From assembly GCF_021432385.1 (NCBI RefSeq), contig NZ_JAEACT010000002.1, positions 1,135,501 to 1,199,500 on the forward strand: 64,000 bases of DNA, written 5' to 3'. Shown one piece after another: positions 25,152-33,694 of the stretch. Origin of the DNA: Clostridium hydrogenum (GTDB lineage: Bacteria > Bacillota > Clostridia > Clostridiales > Clostridiaceae). Each line of letters begins with the position of its first letter. Position 1 is the stretch's first letter. The notes below the pieces were generated by a model. The model made no database searches. It saw only the letters and a program-made list of their open reading frames with translations, and was not told where the DNA came from. Both the position numbers and the translations under genes were made by a program.

Positions 25152-26945
25152 ATGATTTTAGGTAATATAGAAGGAGTAAAGAACTCTATTTTAAATGAAC
25201 TCGATAATATATATAATTTTTTTGTACCAAAAGATAGTATATTTACAGATGAAATTGTAAGTTTATTATGCAAGGTATCAAATTTAATAGAAAGAGAAGT
25301 AAGTGTGTCAATTAATAGGAAGGGAAAAGTTATTAGTGTAGCCATAGGTGACAGTAGTACAGTTGAATTGCCGCTAGTAGATGTTTATCAAAATAAGCTT
25401 TCTGGAGTAAGGGTAATACATACTCATCCAAATGGCAATCCAAAACTTTCAGCCGTAGATACATCTGCTTTGCTTAAGCTAAAGTTAGATTGTATTGTTG
25501 CAATTGGCACCTTTAATAATTTGGTTACTGGTGTATGTATTGGATTTTGTGATGTTAAAGATGATATCCTTACATTTGAAGAAGTTGGACCATTAAAATT
25601 AGAAGATGCTATTGAATATAAATATTTAAATAAGCTTACATATACTGAGGAAATAATCAGTAATATTGAAAATTTAAATGAAGACGATAAAGAAAGAGCT
25701 ATACTAGTTGGAATTGATACTGATGAAAGTTTAGAAGAATTAGGGGAACTTGCTAGAGCTTGTAATGTAGAACCAGTTATGAAGGTTATGCAAAAGAAGG
25801 ATAAAATCGATAACGCATTTTTTATAGGAAAGGGCAAAGTTTCGGAAATAGCGCTTTTGAGGCAAGTAAAGATGGCCAATGTCATAATATTTGATGATGA
25901 GCTTGCGGGTTCGCAGGTTAGAAACTTAGAAGATAGTATAGGAACAAAGGTAATTGATAGGACTACTTTAATATTAGATATTTTTGCAAGGAGAGCTAAG
26001 AGCAAGGAAGCTAAAATACAAGTTGAATTAGCACAATTAAAGTATAGGCTGCCTAGATTAATGGGACTTGGAAGCGTATTATCTAGAACGGGGGGAGGAA
26101 TAGGAACAAGGGGACCTGGAGAAAAGAAACTTGAAGTTGATAAAAGACATATAAGAGATAGAATACATGACTTAGAAAATGAATTAAAAAAGGCAAAGAA
26201 AACAAGGGAAGTACAAAGGGAAAAAAGAGTTTCTAGTGAATTACCTCAAATATCATTAGTTGGGTATACTAATGCAGGAAAATCAACTCTTAGAAATTTA
26301 CTTTGTGAACTTCTAACACCAAGGGACTATGCTGCTAAAGAAAAGGTATTTGAAGCAAATATGCTATTTGCGACACTAGATGTAACTACAAGAGCTATTA
26401 AGCTCACGGATAATAGAACAGCAGCTCTTACGGATACTGTTGGCTTTGTGAGAAAACTTCCACACAGTCTTGTTGAATCATTTAAATCTACGCTTGAAGA
26501 AGTAATTTATTCTGATCTTTTAGTTCATGTCGTGGATTCTTCTTCTGATACAGCAATAGATCAAATTAAAGCTGTAAATGAAGTTTTAACTGAACTTAAT
26601 GCGAAAGACAAGAATACAATTATTGTGCTTAATAAAATAGATAAAGCGGAAAATGAAAAAATAGAGGCTTTAGTTAAGTTTTGTGAAGGTTATGAAGTAG
26701 TTCAAATATCTGCAAAAGAAAAGATTAATATAGATAAATTATTATCGGAGATTGAAGATAAGCTCCCAAGTAAAACTAAAAAGGTTGAGTATTTAATTCC
26801 ATATGATGCTCAAAAAGTGACAGCTTATATTCATCAATATTCAGTTGTCGAATTAGAGGAATTTAAAGATAATGGAACATATTTAAAAGCAATTGTAGAT
26901 GAAAAAGTCTATAATAAATGCAGAGAATATATGATTGGAGAGTAA
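25152..26945 (+). CDS. hflX: GTPase HflX with JAMM-like N-terminal extension
   Basis: A 597-residue protein, about 170 longer than typical bacterial HflX. The C-terminal part is canonical: HflX N-domain with RTTLILDIFARRAKSKEAKIQVELAQ and the glycine-rich RTGGGIGTRGPGE, a coiled linker, then the G domain with GYTNAGKST (about 371-379), DTVGFVRKLPH, NKIDKAE and SAKE. HflX rescues or splits stalled ribosomes. Residues ~1-170 form a separate domain containing H90-T-H92-P-x6-S100-x2-D103, the metal-binding pattern of JAMM/RadC-like proteins. Whether it binds zinc or cleaves anything is unknown. Single-gene promoter upstream; next gene starts 12 bases later. Confidence 0.92.
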   Translation: MILGNIEGVKNSILNELDNIYNFFVPKDSIFTDEIVSLLCKVSNLIEREVSVSINRKGKVISVAIGDSSTVELPLVDVYQNKLSGVRVIHTHPNGNPKLSAVDTSALLKLKLDCIVAIGTFNNLVTGVCIGFCDVKDDILTFEEVGPLKLEDAIEYKYLNKLTYTEEIISNIENLNEDDKERAILVGIDTDESLEELGELARACNVEPVMKVMQKKDKIDNAFFIGKGKVSEIALLRQVKMANVIIFDDELAGSQVRNLEDSIGTKVIDRTTLILDIFARRAKSKEAKIQVELAQLKYRLPRLMGLGSVLSRTGGGIGTRGPGEKKLEVDKRHIRDRIHDLENELKKAKKTREVQREKRVSSELPQISLVGYTNAGKSTLRNLLCELLTPRDYAAKEKVFEANMLFATLDVTTRAIKLTDNRTAALTDTVGFVRKLPHSLVESFKSTLEEVIYSDLLVHVVDSSSDTAIDQIKAVNEVLTELNAKDKNTIIVLNKIDKAENEKIEALVKFCEGYEVVQISAKEKINIDKLLSEIEDKLPSKTKKVEYLIPYDAQKVTAYIHQYSVVELEEFKDNGTYLKAIVDEKVYNKCREYMIGE

Positions 26946-26957
26946 CAGGGGAAGAAG

Positions 26958-27866
26958 GTGTTTCTTTTGAAAAAGACAATTTCACAATATCAAAAAGCAT
27001 TTACAACAGAAATTGAAAATTTAAAGTCCAATAAAAATGTTCTTGCAGTTATGGTTTTCGGAAGTATGGTTTCTGGAGATTTATGGGATGGATCTGATAT
27101 AGACCTTTTTGTTATTGCAAATGATGAAGGATCAAATAGTATAAAAAACATATTTACTGAAGAAGAAGGTATATCAATTCATATAAAATTAATGGGCAAA
27201 AATAAGTTTTTGAGACTCAATGAAAATGACCTTAAGGGTGGCTTTTTTCACAGAATATTTGCTTCGTCTAAGCTTGTATTTTCTAATGATATGGAAATAA
27301 CAGCAAGATATGATAGTGGGAGATATTACCCAGATATCGATAGAAGAAAGTGGAATATGGTTTATGCAGGAAATGTAATTAAGAGTATAGATACTTGTAA
27401 AAAATATTTGATTAATGATGGAATATATACGGCTTATTGTGAAGCAGTGAAATGTGTAGATGATTTTTCAAAGCTTTATGTTAATTACTCTGGATATATG
27501 ATAAATAAGGATGCTGTAAGTATGCTTATGAATATAGATGAGAAATTTAAAAAACATGTTGATAATTTATTATTTGATAAAAGCGATATTAAAAAGTCAA
27601 TTGAAGCTATGGTTACTTATATGGATTTATTTGTAAATGCCAATTTAAAGAATATTGCTGATTTATTAATTGATTATATGAGGAAAAAAGATTGCTTTTT
27701 AAGTGAGGAAGATATAAATAATGATTTAATATTTAAAGATTTTAATATAAATTCGGAGGAATTATTAAATAAACTTTGGATTCTTAATATTATTAAGAAA
27801 AAAACTAGGGAATATTTACTTAAAGATGGAAGTATTTTAGTAAAAGAAAATGTATATTATATATAG
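26958..27866 (+). CDS. Nucleotidyltransferase-domain protein
   Basis: A ~300-residue protein with an N-terminal polymerase-beta-like nucleotidyltransferase site: MVFGSMVSGDLWDGSDIDLFVI gives the GS motif and the DxD metal ligands. The remainder is helical with no motif I recognise. Such proteins transfer AMP or another nucleotide to small molecules, tRNA or proteins. The start may be GTG 26958 or TTG 26967; GAAGGTG is better spaced for the latter. It is 12 bases after hflX and 10 before the MocR-type gene, so it is probably part of a short operon. Confidence 0.75.
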   Translation: MFLLKKTISQYQKAFTTEIENLKSNKNVLAVMVFGSMVSGDLWDGSDIDLFVIANDEGSNSIKNIFTEEEGISIHIKLMGKNKFLRLNENDLKGGFFHRIFASSKLVFSNDMEITARYDSGRYYPDIDRRKWNMVYAGNVIKSIDTCKKYLINDGIYTAYCEAVKCVDDFSKLYVNYSGYMINKDAVSMLMNIDEKFKKHVDNLLFDKSDIKKSIEAMVTYMDLFVNANLKNIADLLIDYMRKKDCFLSEEDINNDLIFKDFNINSEELLNKLWILNIIKKKTREYLLKDGSILVKENVYYI

Positions 27867-27876
27867 GTGATTTATA

Positions 27877-29289
27877 ATGAAAAAGTATGCAATGAAATTT
27901 AAAGAGGAAGTTCCAAAGTATGTTCAAATAGCGAGACATATTAAAAATTTAATAGATACAGATGTAATAAAGAATGAAGAAAAATTGCCACCAATAAGGG
28001 AACTTGCAAAATACTTAAATGTTAATAGTGATACTATAGTTGCAGCTTATAGAAAAATGAAAAGTGAAGGTTATGCATACCTAAAAATGGGGAGCGGCAC
28101 ATATGCTAAAAAAAAGGATGCATATACAAGTTTAAAAAGAGACTATTCAAATATATTTAAGAAAATGGATGGTAGAAGTGAAGAGGGCTATATAGATTTT
28201 GCAGAAGAAAATCCGTGCGGAGAATATTTTCCCATAGAAAATTTTAAAAATGTAATTGATGAAGTGCTCGTAAGGGATGGATTAGATGCTCTTGTTTATC
28301 AAGAAGCTCTAGGATATATAGGACTTAGAAGTAGTATAAGTGATTTTTTGTGGAATAAAACAGTTGACGAGGATAGGATAATCATTGTTTCTGGTGCACA
28401 GCAGGGAATTGATATAATTTCTAAGGCCATTGTAAATGTAAATGATAATGTTGTTATTGAGAAGCCAACATATAGTGGTGCCTTATCACTATTCAAATGG
28501 AGAAGAGCTAACATCTTTGAAGTTGATATGGAGGAAGATGGAATAAATATAAATCAATTTGAAAAAATATTGAAAAAGAATTATATAAAATGTTTTTATA
28601 CAATGACTTATTTTCAGAATCCTACAGGAATTTCATATAGTATTAATAAAAAAAAGGAAATATTAAGATTAGCTGAAAAGTATGACTTTTATATAATAGA
28701 AGATGATTACCTTTCAGAAATACAATATAATGATAAATTTGAATATAGAAGTTTTAAAAGCTTAGATACAAAGGATAGGGTTATATACATAAAAAGTTTT
28801 TCTAAGATATTTCTTCCAGGAATAAGAATAGGATATTTAATAATGCCATCCTTACTTCAAGAACAAATTGAAAATTCAAAGATTACAACAGATATATCAA
28901 CATCAAGTCTTATGCAAAGAGCACTTGATTTATATATAAGAAAAGGCTATTGGAGAAGTTATATAGCTAAGATTAACAGCATGTATAGGGCAAGATATTA
29001 TTATATGCACGAGAAACTAGAGGATATATTAGGTAATAAAGTTGAAATTAGTGATCCTAAGGGTGGATTTAGTTTTTATTTAAAAATTAAAGATAATGTA
29101 GAAAATAATTGTGTTGATTTATTCTATAGCTGTAAGAAAAAAAAGGTACTTATAACTCCGGGAGTATTTTTTTATAAAAATAATGATGATGGTTTAAAGT
29201 ATTTTAAAATTGGATTTTCTAAAGCAAATGAAAGTGAAATTTTAAAAGGTATTGGGGTAATAAATAATATACTGGGGATGGATGTATGA
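27877..29289 (+). CDS. MocR-type regulator (GntR HTH plus aminotransferase domain)
   Basis: A 470-residue fusion: an N-terminal GntR-type winged helix (about residues 14-75, KYVQIARHIKNLID... LPPIRELAKYLNVNSDTIVAAYRKMKSEG) followed by a class I/II aminotransferase-like domain with SGAQQGID, FQNPTGIS, and the PLP lysine in YIKSFSKIFLPGIRIGYL. MocR proteins sense PLP or amino-compounds and regulate nearby genes, for example PdxR or GabR. The adjacent nucleotidyltransferase and YigZ genes are not known MocR targets. The target here is unknown. Confidence 0.88.
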   Translation: MKKYAMKFKEEVPKYVQIARHIKNLIDTDVIKNEEKLPPIRELAKYLNVNSDTIVAAYRKMKSEGYAYLKMGSGTYAKKKDAYTSLKRDYSNIFKKMDGRSEEGYIDFAEENPCGEYFPIENFKNVIDEVLVRDGLDALVYQEALGYIGLRSSISDFLWNKTVDEDRIIIVSGAQQGIDIISKAIVNVNDNVVIEKPTYSGALSLFKWRRANIFEVDMEEDGININQFEKILKKNYIKCFYTMTYFQNPTGISYSINKKKEILRLAEKYDFYIIEDDYLSEIQYNDKFEYRSFKSLDTKDRVIYIKSFSKIFLPGIRIGYLIMPSLLQEQIENSKITTDISTSSLMQRALDLYIRKGYWRSYIAKINSMYRARYYYMHEKLEDILGNKVEISDPKGGFSFYLKIKDNVENNCVDLFYSCKKKKVLITPGVFFYKNNDDGLKYFKIGFSKANESEILKGIGVINNILGMDV

Positions 29290-29930
29290 GTTATTTTACA
29301 ATAAGAAAAGAAGCATGTGCTGAATTTGAAGAAAGAAAATCGGTTTTTATTGGCCATGCAAAGAGAGTTGAAACTGAAAGTGAAGCAAAAGAATTTGTAG
29401 AAAAAATAAAAAAAGAGCATAAAGATGCTACGCATAATGTTTATGCATATATTGTTGGAAGGGATATGCTTATACAAAAATGTACGGATGATGGAGAACC
29501 CCAAGGTACCGCTGGAGTTCCAGTTTTGGATGTAATAAAAAAGAATGGAATAACAGATGTTGCTATAGTGGTTACAAGATATTTTGGAGGAATTCTTTTA
29601 GGTACAGGTGGACTTGTAAGGGCATATTCAAAGGGAGCTTCTGAAGCTGTAAATGAAAGCGGAATAGTGGAAAAGGTGCTGGGAGTACAAATTACAATTA
29701 TCTTAAATTATGAGCTTCTTGGTAAACTCCAATATCATTTTTCAATTAAAAACTGGCACATTGAAGATATACTATATACTGATAAAGTTGAAATCAAATT
29801 TAATTTTGAAAGTCAGTATTTAGATAAAATAAAAAAGGAAATATCAGAGATTTGTTCGGGAAAATGCGAATTTAAAATTGATAAAGAAGGATATTATTTT
29901 AAGTCTGAAAATAGATTAATTAGTTCGTAG
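29286..29930 (+). CDS. YigZ/IMPACT family protein
   Basis: A 214-residue UPF0029 protein. The IMPACT domain reads DATHNVYAYIVG...KCTDDGEPQGTAGVPVLDVI...VVTRYFGGILLGTGGLVRAYSKG, and a C-terminal ferredoxin-like DUF1949 domain follows. The eukaryotic relative regulates translation via GCN1; the bacterial role is not established. It overlaps the MocR gene by four bases. Confidence 0.92.
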   Translation: MSYFTIRKEACAEFEERKSVFIGHAKRVETESEAKEFVEKIKKEHKDATHNVYAYIVGRDMLIQKCTDDGEPQGTAGVPVLDVIKKNGITDVAIVVTRYFGGILLGTGGLVRAYSKGASEAVNESGIVEKVLGVQITIILNYELLGKLQYHFSIKNWHIEDILYTDKVEIKFNFESQYLDKIKKEISEICSGKCEFKIDKEGYYFKSENRLISS

Positions 29931-29941
29931 TGTAATAAATA

Positions 29942-29991
29942 GGCTATGTTTTAAATAAGCGTGAAAATCAACACTTATTTAAAACATAGCC
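29942..29991. repeat. ~50-bp GGCTATG hairpin, copy 2
   Basis: GGCTATGTTTTAAATAAGCG...CACTTATTTAAAACATAGCC around a TGAAAATCA loop. The arms are almost perfect, and the loop is inverted relative to copies 1 and 3. Eleven bases after the yigZ stop, so it could form the end of that transcript. Confidence 0.85.
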
Positions 29992-30050
29992 AATAATTAA
30001 ATTAGTGCAGTAGCTCTTGGTAATTTTTATGTGTCTTAAAAGAAATTTTG

Positions 30051-30059
30051 TGGTATAAT
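30051..30059 (+). promoter_or_regulatory. Extended -10 promoter of yebC
   Basis: TGGTATAAT is an extended -10 box (TGnTATAAT) about 70 bases before the yebC ATG. The -35 position is weak (GTGTCT, 18 bases upstream). Confidence 0.5.
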
Positions 30060-30127
30060 ATTAAGCGTGACTGTAAATATGTAATACATATTTCTAATAT
30101 ATAGGTTTGAGTTAGGAGGAATAGCAA

Positions 30128-30868
30128 ATGTCAGGACACTCAAAGTGGCATAATATTCAAGCTAAAAAAGGTAAGGTAGATGCTAAAAGAGGAAAAATAT
30201 TTACAAAGATAGGTAAGGAAATAGCGGTTGCTGTTAAATCAGGAGGATCTAATTTAGACGGAAATTCAAAATTAAGAGACTGCGTTGCTAAAGCTAAAGC
30301 AGCTAATATGCCTATGGATACAATAACAAAAGCTATTAAAAAGGGAGCAGGAGAACTTGAAGGCGTAAATTATGAAGAATTAATGTACGAAGGATATGGT
30401 CCTGCAGGAGTAGCTGTACTTGTTAATGTTTTAACTGATAATAAAAATAGAAGTGCAAGCGATGTTAGATGTATATTTGATAGAAATGGTGGAAATTTAG
30501 GTGCTACAGGTTGTGTATCATGGATGTTCCAAAGAAAAGGACAAATAGTTATACAAAAGCAAGATGGAATAGATGAAGATGAATTAATGATGAAAGTATT
30601 AGAGCTTGGTGCAGAAGATTTTTCAGCAGAAGAGGAAGTTTTTGTAATTACAACAGCTCAAGAAGATTTTTCAACTGTAAGAGAAGCTTTAGAAAAAGAA
30701 AATTTTGAATTTGAATCTGCAGAAATAACAATGATACCAGATAATACTGTAAGTTTAAATCTTGAAGATTCTGAAAGAGTTCAGTCATTAATAGATAAAT
30801 TAGAAGATAATGATGACGTTCAAGATGTTTGGCATAATGCTGAATTTGCAGAGGATTTTGAAGGCTAA
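30128..30868 (+). CDS. yebC: YebC/PmpR family protein
   Basis: A 246-residue three-domain YebC protein beginning [20 protein letters not shown], with [18 protein letters not shown] and [19 protein letters not shown]. Members were annotated as transcriptional regulators; newer work on relatives links the family to ribosomes and relief of stalling. In clostridia it usually lies near ruvABC, as here, though separated by the luxE-luxC block. It has its own promoter and a hairpin behind it. Confidence 0.95.
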   Translation: MSGHSKWHNIQAKKGKVDAKRGKIFTKIGKEIAVAVKSGGSNLDGNSKLRDCVAKAKAANMPMDTITKAIKKGAGELEGVNYEELMYEGYGPAGVAVLVNVLTDNKNRSASDVRCIFDRNGGNLGATGCVSWMFQRKGQIVIQKQDGIDEDELMMKVLELGAEDFSAEEEVFVITTAQEDFSTVREALEKENFEFESAEITMIPDNTVSLNLEDSERVQSLIDKLEDNDDVQDVWHNAEFAEDFEG

Positions 30869-30891
30869 TTTGTAATATCTATTTAGAGTAG

Positions 30892-30923
30892 AGAGTAGAG
30901 AGTAATTACCTACTCTCTATTCT
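30892..30923 (+). terminator. Hairpin after yebC
   Basis: AGAGTAGAGAGTA pairs with TACTCTCTATTCT over a 6-base loop, with one mismatch, and GTTTCT follows. The left side continues a short AGAGTAG tandem run. It may be a weak terminator or a relic of E1-like tips. Confidence 0.5.
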
Positions 30924-30975
30924 GTTTCTAGATTCGATTATTAAATTATAGTTATTAATTTTAGGGGGCCACTAG

Positions 30976-31860
30976 ATGAAGGAAAATTCATACAAGTCAG
31001 ATTTGTTACTTTTAATTACAGCAGCAATATGGGGATTTGCTTTTGTTGCTCAGAGAGTTGGAATGAATTACATAGGACCTTATACGTATAATGGTGTAAG
31101 ATTTGCATTTGGAGCTATATCATTAATTCCAATTATGTTTTTTAGGAGCGATAAAAATAGAAAAAATGAAAAAAGTCAAAAAAAAACCTATTTGATTTAT
31201 GGAGCTATAGCTGGTGTTTTAATTTTTGCAGGCTCTAATCTTCAACAAATAGGACTTATAAAGACACAAGCAGGAAAAGCTGGATTTATAACGGATTTAT
31301 ATATTGTAATTGTTCCATTAATTGGAATAGTATTGAAAAAGAAGGTTGCAATAAATTCATGGATTGGGGCAATCATTGCAGCTGTAGGATTGTATTTTTT
31401 ATGTGTAAAAGAAAATTTTAATATAACAAATAGCGATTTGGTTATTCTTGCAAGCGCTTTTGTATTTGCTATACATATTTTATTTATTGATCATTCAGCG
31501 CAAAAGGTAAATGCTATAAAACTTGCTTTTCTTCAATATGTTGTATGCTCCATTTTAAGCATGATAGCAGCTGTACTATTCGAAAATATTAATTTGATTG
31601 AAATTTTTAATGCAGGCATACCAATAATTTATGGGGGAGTTTTTTCAGTAGGTATAGCATACACTCTTCAAATTGTGGGACAAAAAAATGCGGAACCAAC
31701 GCATGCCTCAATTATAATGAGTATGGAAGCAGCATTTGCAGCAATTGGCGGCTTTATTCTTTTAAACGAACATTTAAGTATTAGAGCCGTTTTGGGATGT
31801 ATACTTATGCTTATAGGAATGGTTGTATCTCAAGTTAAAATTTTTGCAAGAAATAGTTGA
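30976..31860 (+). CDS. EamA/DMT-family transporter
   Basis: A 294-residue membrane protein with ten hydrophobic segments in two EamA repeats; LLLITAAIWGFAFVAQRVGM opens the first and ASIIMSMEAAFAAIGGFILLNE lies in the second. The family exports metabolites or amino acids in exchange for protons. The substrate is not predictable. A GGGGGCC site precedes the ATG. A 673-base palindrome-rich gap follows. Confidence 0.88.
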   Translation: MKENSYKSDLLLLITAAIWGFAFVAQRVGMNYIGPYTYNGVRFAFGAISLIPIMFFRSDKNRKNEKSQKKTYLIYGAIAGVLIFAGSNLQQIGLIKTQAGKAGFITDLYIVIVPLIGIVLKKKVAINSWIGAIIAAVGLYFLCVKENFNITNSDLVILASAFVFAIHILFIDHSAQKVNAIKLAFLQYVVCSILSMIAAVLFENINLIEIFNAGIPIIYGGVFSVGIAYTLQIVGQKNAEPTHASIIMSMEAAFAAIGGFILLNEHLSIRAVLGCILMLIGMVVSQVKIFARNS

Positions 31861-31871
31861 GCAGGTAAACA

Positions 31872-32194
31872 TATATAGATAAGCAATTTGAAAAGTTAAA
31901 ATTGCTTATACCAAATTTATCCTATTAAATTACAATTTTTAGAGCAGAGTACAAAGAAGGATGATTTGCCTTTCGTTTTACTCAGGTAAATCTTAAACTT
32001 AAATGGTGTCAGCTTCGCTGAACGCCATGCATCACGCAATTGCGCAGCAATAAAAAAATAATTTTTGAGATTTTTCGTAGTGCTAACGGAGAAAAATCGT
32101 CCTTCATTGTACTCTGTACTCTGAGTTAAATTGTAATTTGCCAGGATAAACTTGGTATTTGCAATTTCAATGTTCCAAGTTGTACATCTATAGT
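31872..32194. repeat. E2 palindrome carrying E1 copy 5 at its apex
   Basis: The left arm runs from ATAGATAAGCAATTTG through TTGCTTATACCAAATTTATCC to TTACAATTT (ends ~31940). The right arm begins AAATTGTAATTTG at about 32129 and runs through GGATAAACTTGGTATTTGC to CATCTATAG (32194). The two arms pair over about 65 bases. E1 copy 5 sits exactly between the TTACAATTT and AAATTGTAA ends, so it was inserted at the tip of a pre-existing palindrome. Confidence 0.8.
31945..32124 (+). repeat. E1 palindromic element, copy 5 (A arm first)
   Basis: Short left tip (CAGAGTACAAAGAAGG), A hairpin GATTTGCC...GGTAAATC, centre GTCAGCTTCGCTGA and AATTGCGCAGCAAT, B hairpin GATTTTTCG...GGAGAAAAATC, right tip ATTGTACTCTGTACTCTG. 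At 180 bases it is the shortest full copy because its tips hold fewer tandem units. Confidence 0.85.
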
Positions 32195-32251
32195 AAAATT
32201 TGAGCTTTGTTTAGTCAGAGAAATAAATGACTAGATGGAGCTTTTTTTATT

Positions 32252-32301
32252 GGCTATGTTTTAAATAAGTATTGATTTTCACACTTATTGAAAACATAGC
32301 C
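32252..32301. repeat. ~50-bp GGCTATG hairpin, copy 3
   Basis: GGCTATGTTTTAAATAAGTA and ACTTATTGAAAACATAGCC flank TTGATTTTCA. It lies between the E2/E1 composite and the luxE promoter. The 673-base gap 31861-32533 thus holds the composite, this hairpin, and the luxE control region. Confidence 0.85.
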
Positions 32302-32453
32302 TTTCTATTTTACTATAAATAAGAATAATTATTGAATATGGTATTGTTTTTAGAAAGTTTGTACTTAGTAGTATAAAAGTATAAAATATGGAAGAAAATA
32401 CAGATAATTAAAAGCAAATTGGCTTAAATAAAGTATTCATGTAATTATAACAT

Positions 32454-32483
32454 TTTACAATATATATAAATTTGATTTACTAT
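32454..32483 (+). promoter_or_regulatory. Candidate promoter of luxE-luxC
   Basis: TTTACA (32454-32459), 18 bases, TACTAT (32478-32483). Transcription would start near 32490, at the edge of a perfect palindrome. Confidence 0.45.
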
Positions 32484-32490
32484 GTAGTTA

Positions 32491-32506
32491 ATTCAATATA
32501 TTGAAT
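32491..32506. promoter_or_regulatory. Candidate operator before luxE
   Basis: ATTCAATATATTGAAT is a perfect 16-base palindrome placed just after the candidate -10 box and 27 bases before the luxE ATG. This is where a repressor dimer would block transcription. No regulator gene is adjacent. Confidence 0.5.
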
Positions 32507-32533
32507 GCAAAATAGATGTAAGGAGAAGGATTT

Positions 32534-33694
32534 ATGGAAAATTTAAATTTTTTTGACGATTTTAGAAGAAATTTAATTGATCAATATGAAAAATGTGAAG
32601 CTTATAAAATAATATGTGATAATCAAAAGTATAATCCAAAAACTCAATTAAAATGTGAAGAAGATATTGAGAAGGTTCCTTTTTTAGTAACTACAGTTTT
32701 TAAGAAATCTGCAAATTTATTTGACAAATTGCTTAAAGTACCTACTAATGAATTAGATAAATGGACTGTATCAAGTAGTACAAGTGGTGATCCCAGCTTT
32801 GTAGGAAGAAAAAATGAAGATATAGATACCTTAAGACAAATAATAAAAAATGATACTATGATTGATCCTAAATGTGAATTCAATTGTGTCTTTTATCCTG
32901 AACCCGAAGTAATGAAAAAATATAAAAGTATAAAAATAATGGACAAGCCAACAGAGTCATATATAGGGAATGTATTAGATTTAATGGCAGATACAAGTGA
33001 TTTTGGGTCAAATGCAAAGTTTTTATTAAAGCCATATGAGGATAGATTTGATGTGGATATAGATGAGTTTGCTGAATTTATTAAAGTTCATGATAAAATG
33101 AAGCATTATTTATTAATAGGCGGATCAACTATATTGCTATATAATGCAGTGGAAGCTTTAAAAAAGAATGGAGTTAAGCCAGTTGAATTGGGAGATAAGG
33201 CGATTATTCGTACCGGCGGCGGAGGCTGGGATGGAAAAAAGGGAAATGTCTCTATGGGTAAGAAAATGGAAAGATGGCAATTTGTAAAAATTGTTTCGGA
33301 GTTTTTAGGAATTCCAGAAGAAAATTTTATCGACATATATTCATTTACGGAAAATAGTCTTCCTATAACTGGTCATTATTCTAGCAAATTAAAAAATTAT
33401 TTATTTCATGTGCCAAGTGGAGGAAGAGTTGTTATAAGAGATCCAAAGACTTTAAAGCCTCTTCATAATGATGGTGACAAGGGATTAATTCAAATATTAA
33501 ATGCATATGGAACATCGGCTTTTGCTGGAGCTTCTATACTTGTTGATGATATGGCAGAGATTGTTTCTAAAGAAAAATGTCCAGAGTGCATGGCAAATTG
33601 TATGACAATTAAAATATTAGGAAGAGTTAAAGGTTCAGAAGCAAAAGGATGTGGAGCAACTTTAAATGTTGGAGGGGATAAAAATGAGAATTAA
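32534..33694 (+). CDS. luxE: LuxE-family acyl-protein synthetase
   Basis: A 386-residue adenylating enzyme of the LuxE family. In luminous bacteria LuxE activates a fatty acid as acyl-AMP, holds it on a C-terminal cysteine, and hands it to LuxC. Here the ATP-site motif is VSSSTSGDPSF (about residues 78-88), TGGGGWDGKKG lies near 230, and the C-terminus ends with KGSEAKGCGATLN, where C373 corresponds to the acyl-carrying cysteine. An additional C349-x2-C352-x3-C356 cluster is present. RBS AAGGAGAAGG. The end overlaps luxC by 11 bases. No luxA, B or D is nearby, so the product is probably an aldehyde for something other than light. Confidence 0.85.
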   Translation: MENLNFFDDFRRNLIDQYEKCEAYKIICDNQKYNPKTQLKCEEDIEKVPFLVTTVFKKSANLFDKLLKVPTNELDKWTVSSSTSGDPSFVGRKNEDIDTLRQIIKNDTMIDPKCEFNCVFYPEPEVMKKYKSIKIMDKPTESYIGNVLDLMADTSDFGSNAKFLLKPYEDRFDVDIDEFAEFIKVHDKMKHYLLIGGSTILLYNAVEALKKNGVKPVELGDKAIIRTGGGGWDGKKGNVSMGKKMERWQFVKIVSEFLGIPEENFIDIYSFTENSLPITGHYSSKLKNYLFHVPSGGRVVIRDPKTLKPLHNDGDKGLIQILNAYGTSAFAGASILVDDMAEIVSKEKCPECMANCMTIKILGRVKGSEAKGCGATLNVGGDKNEN

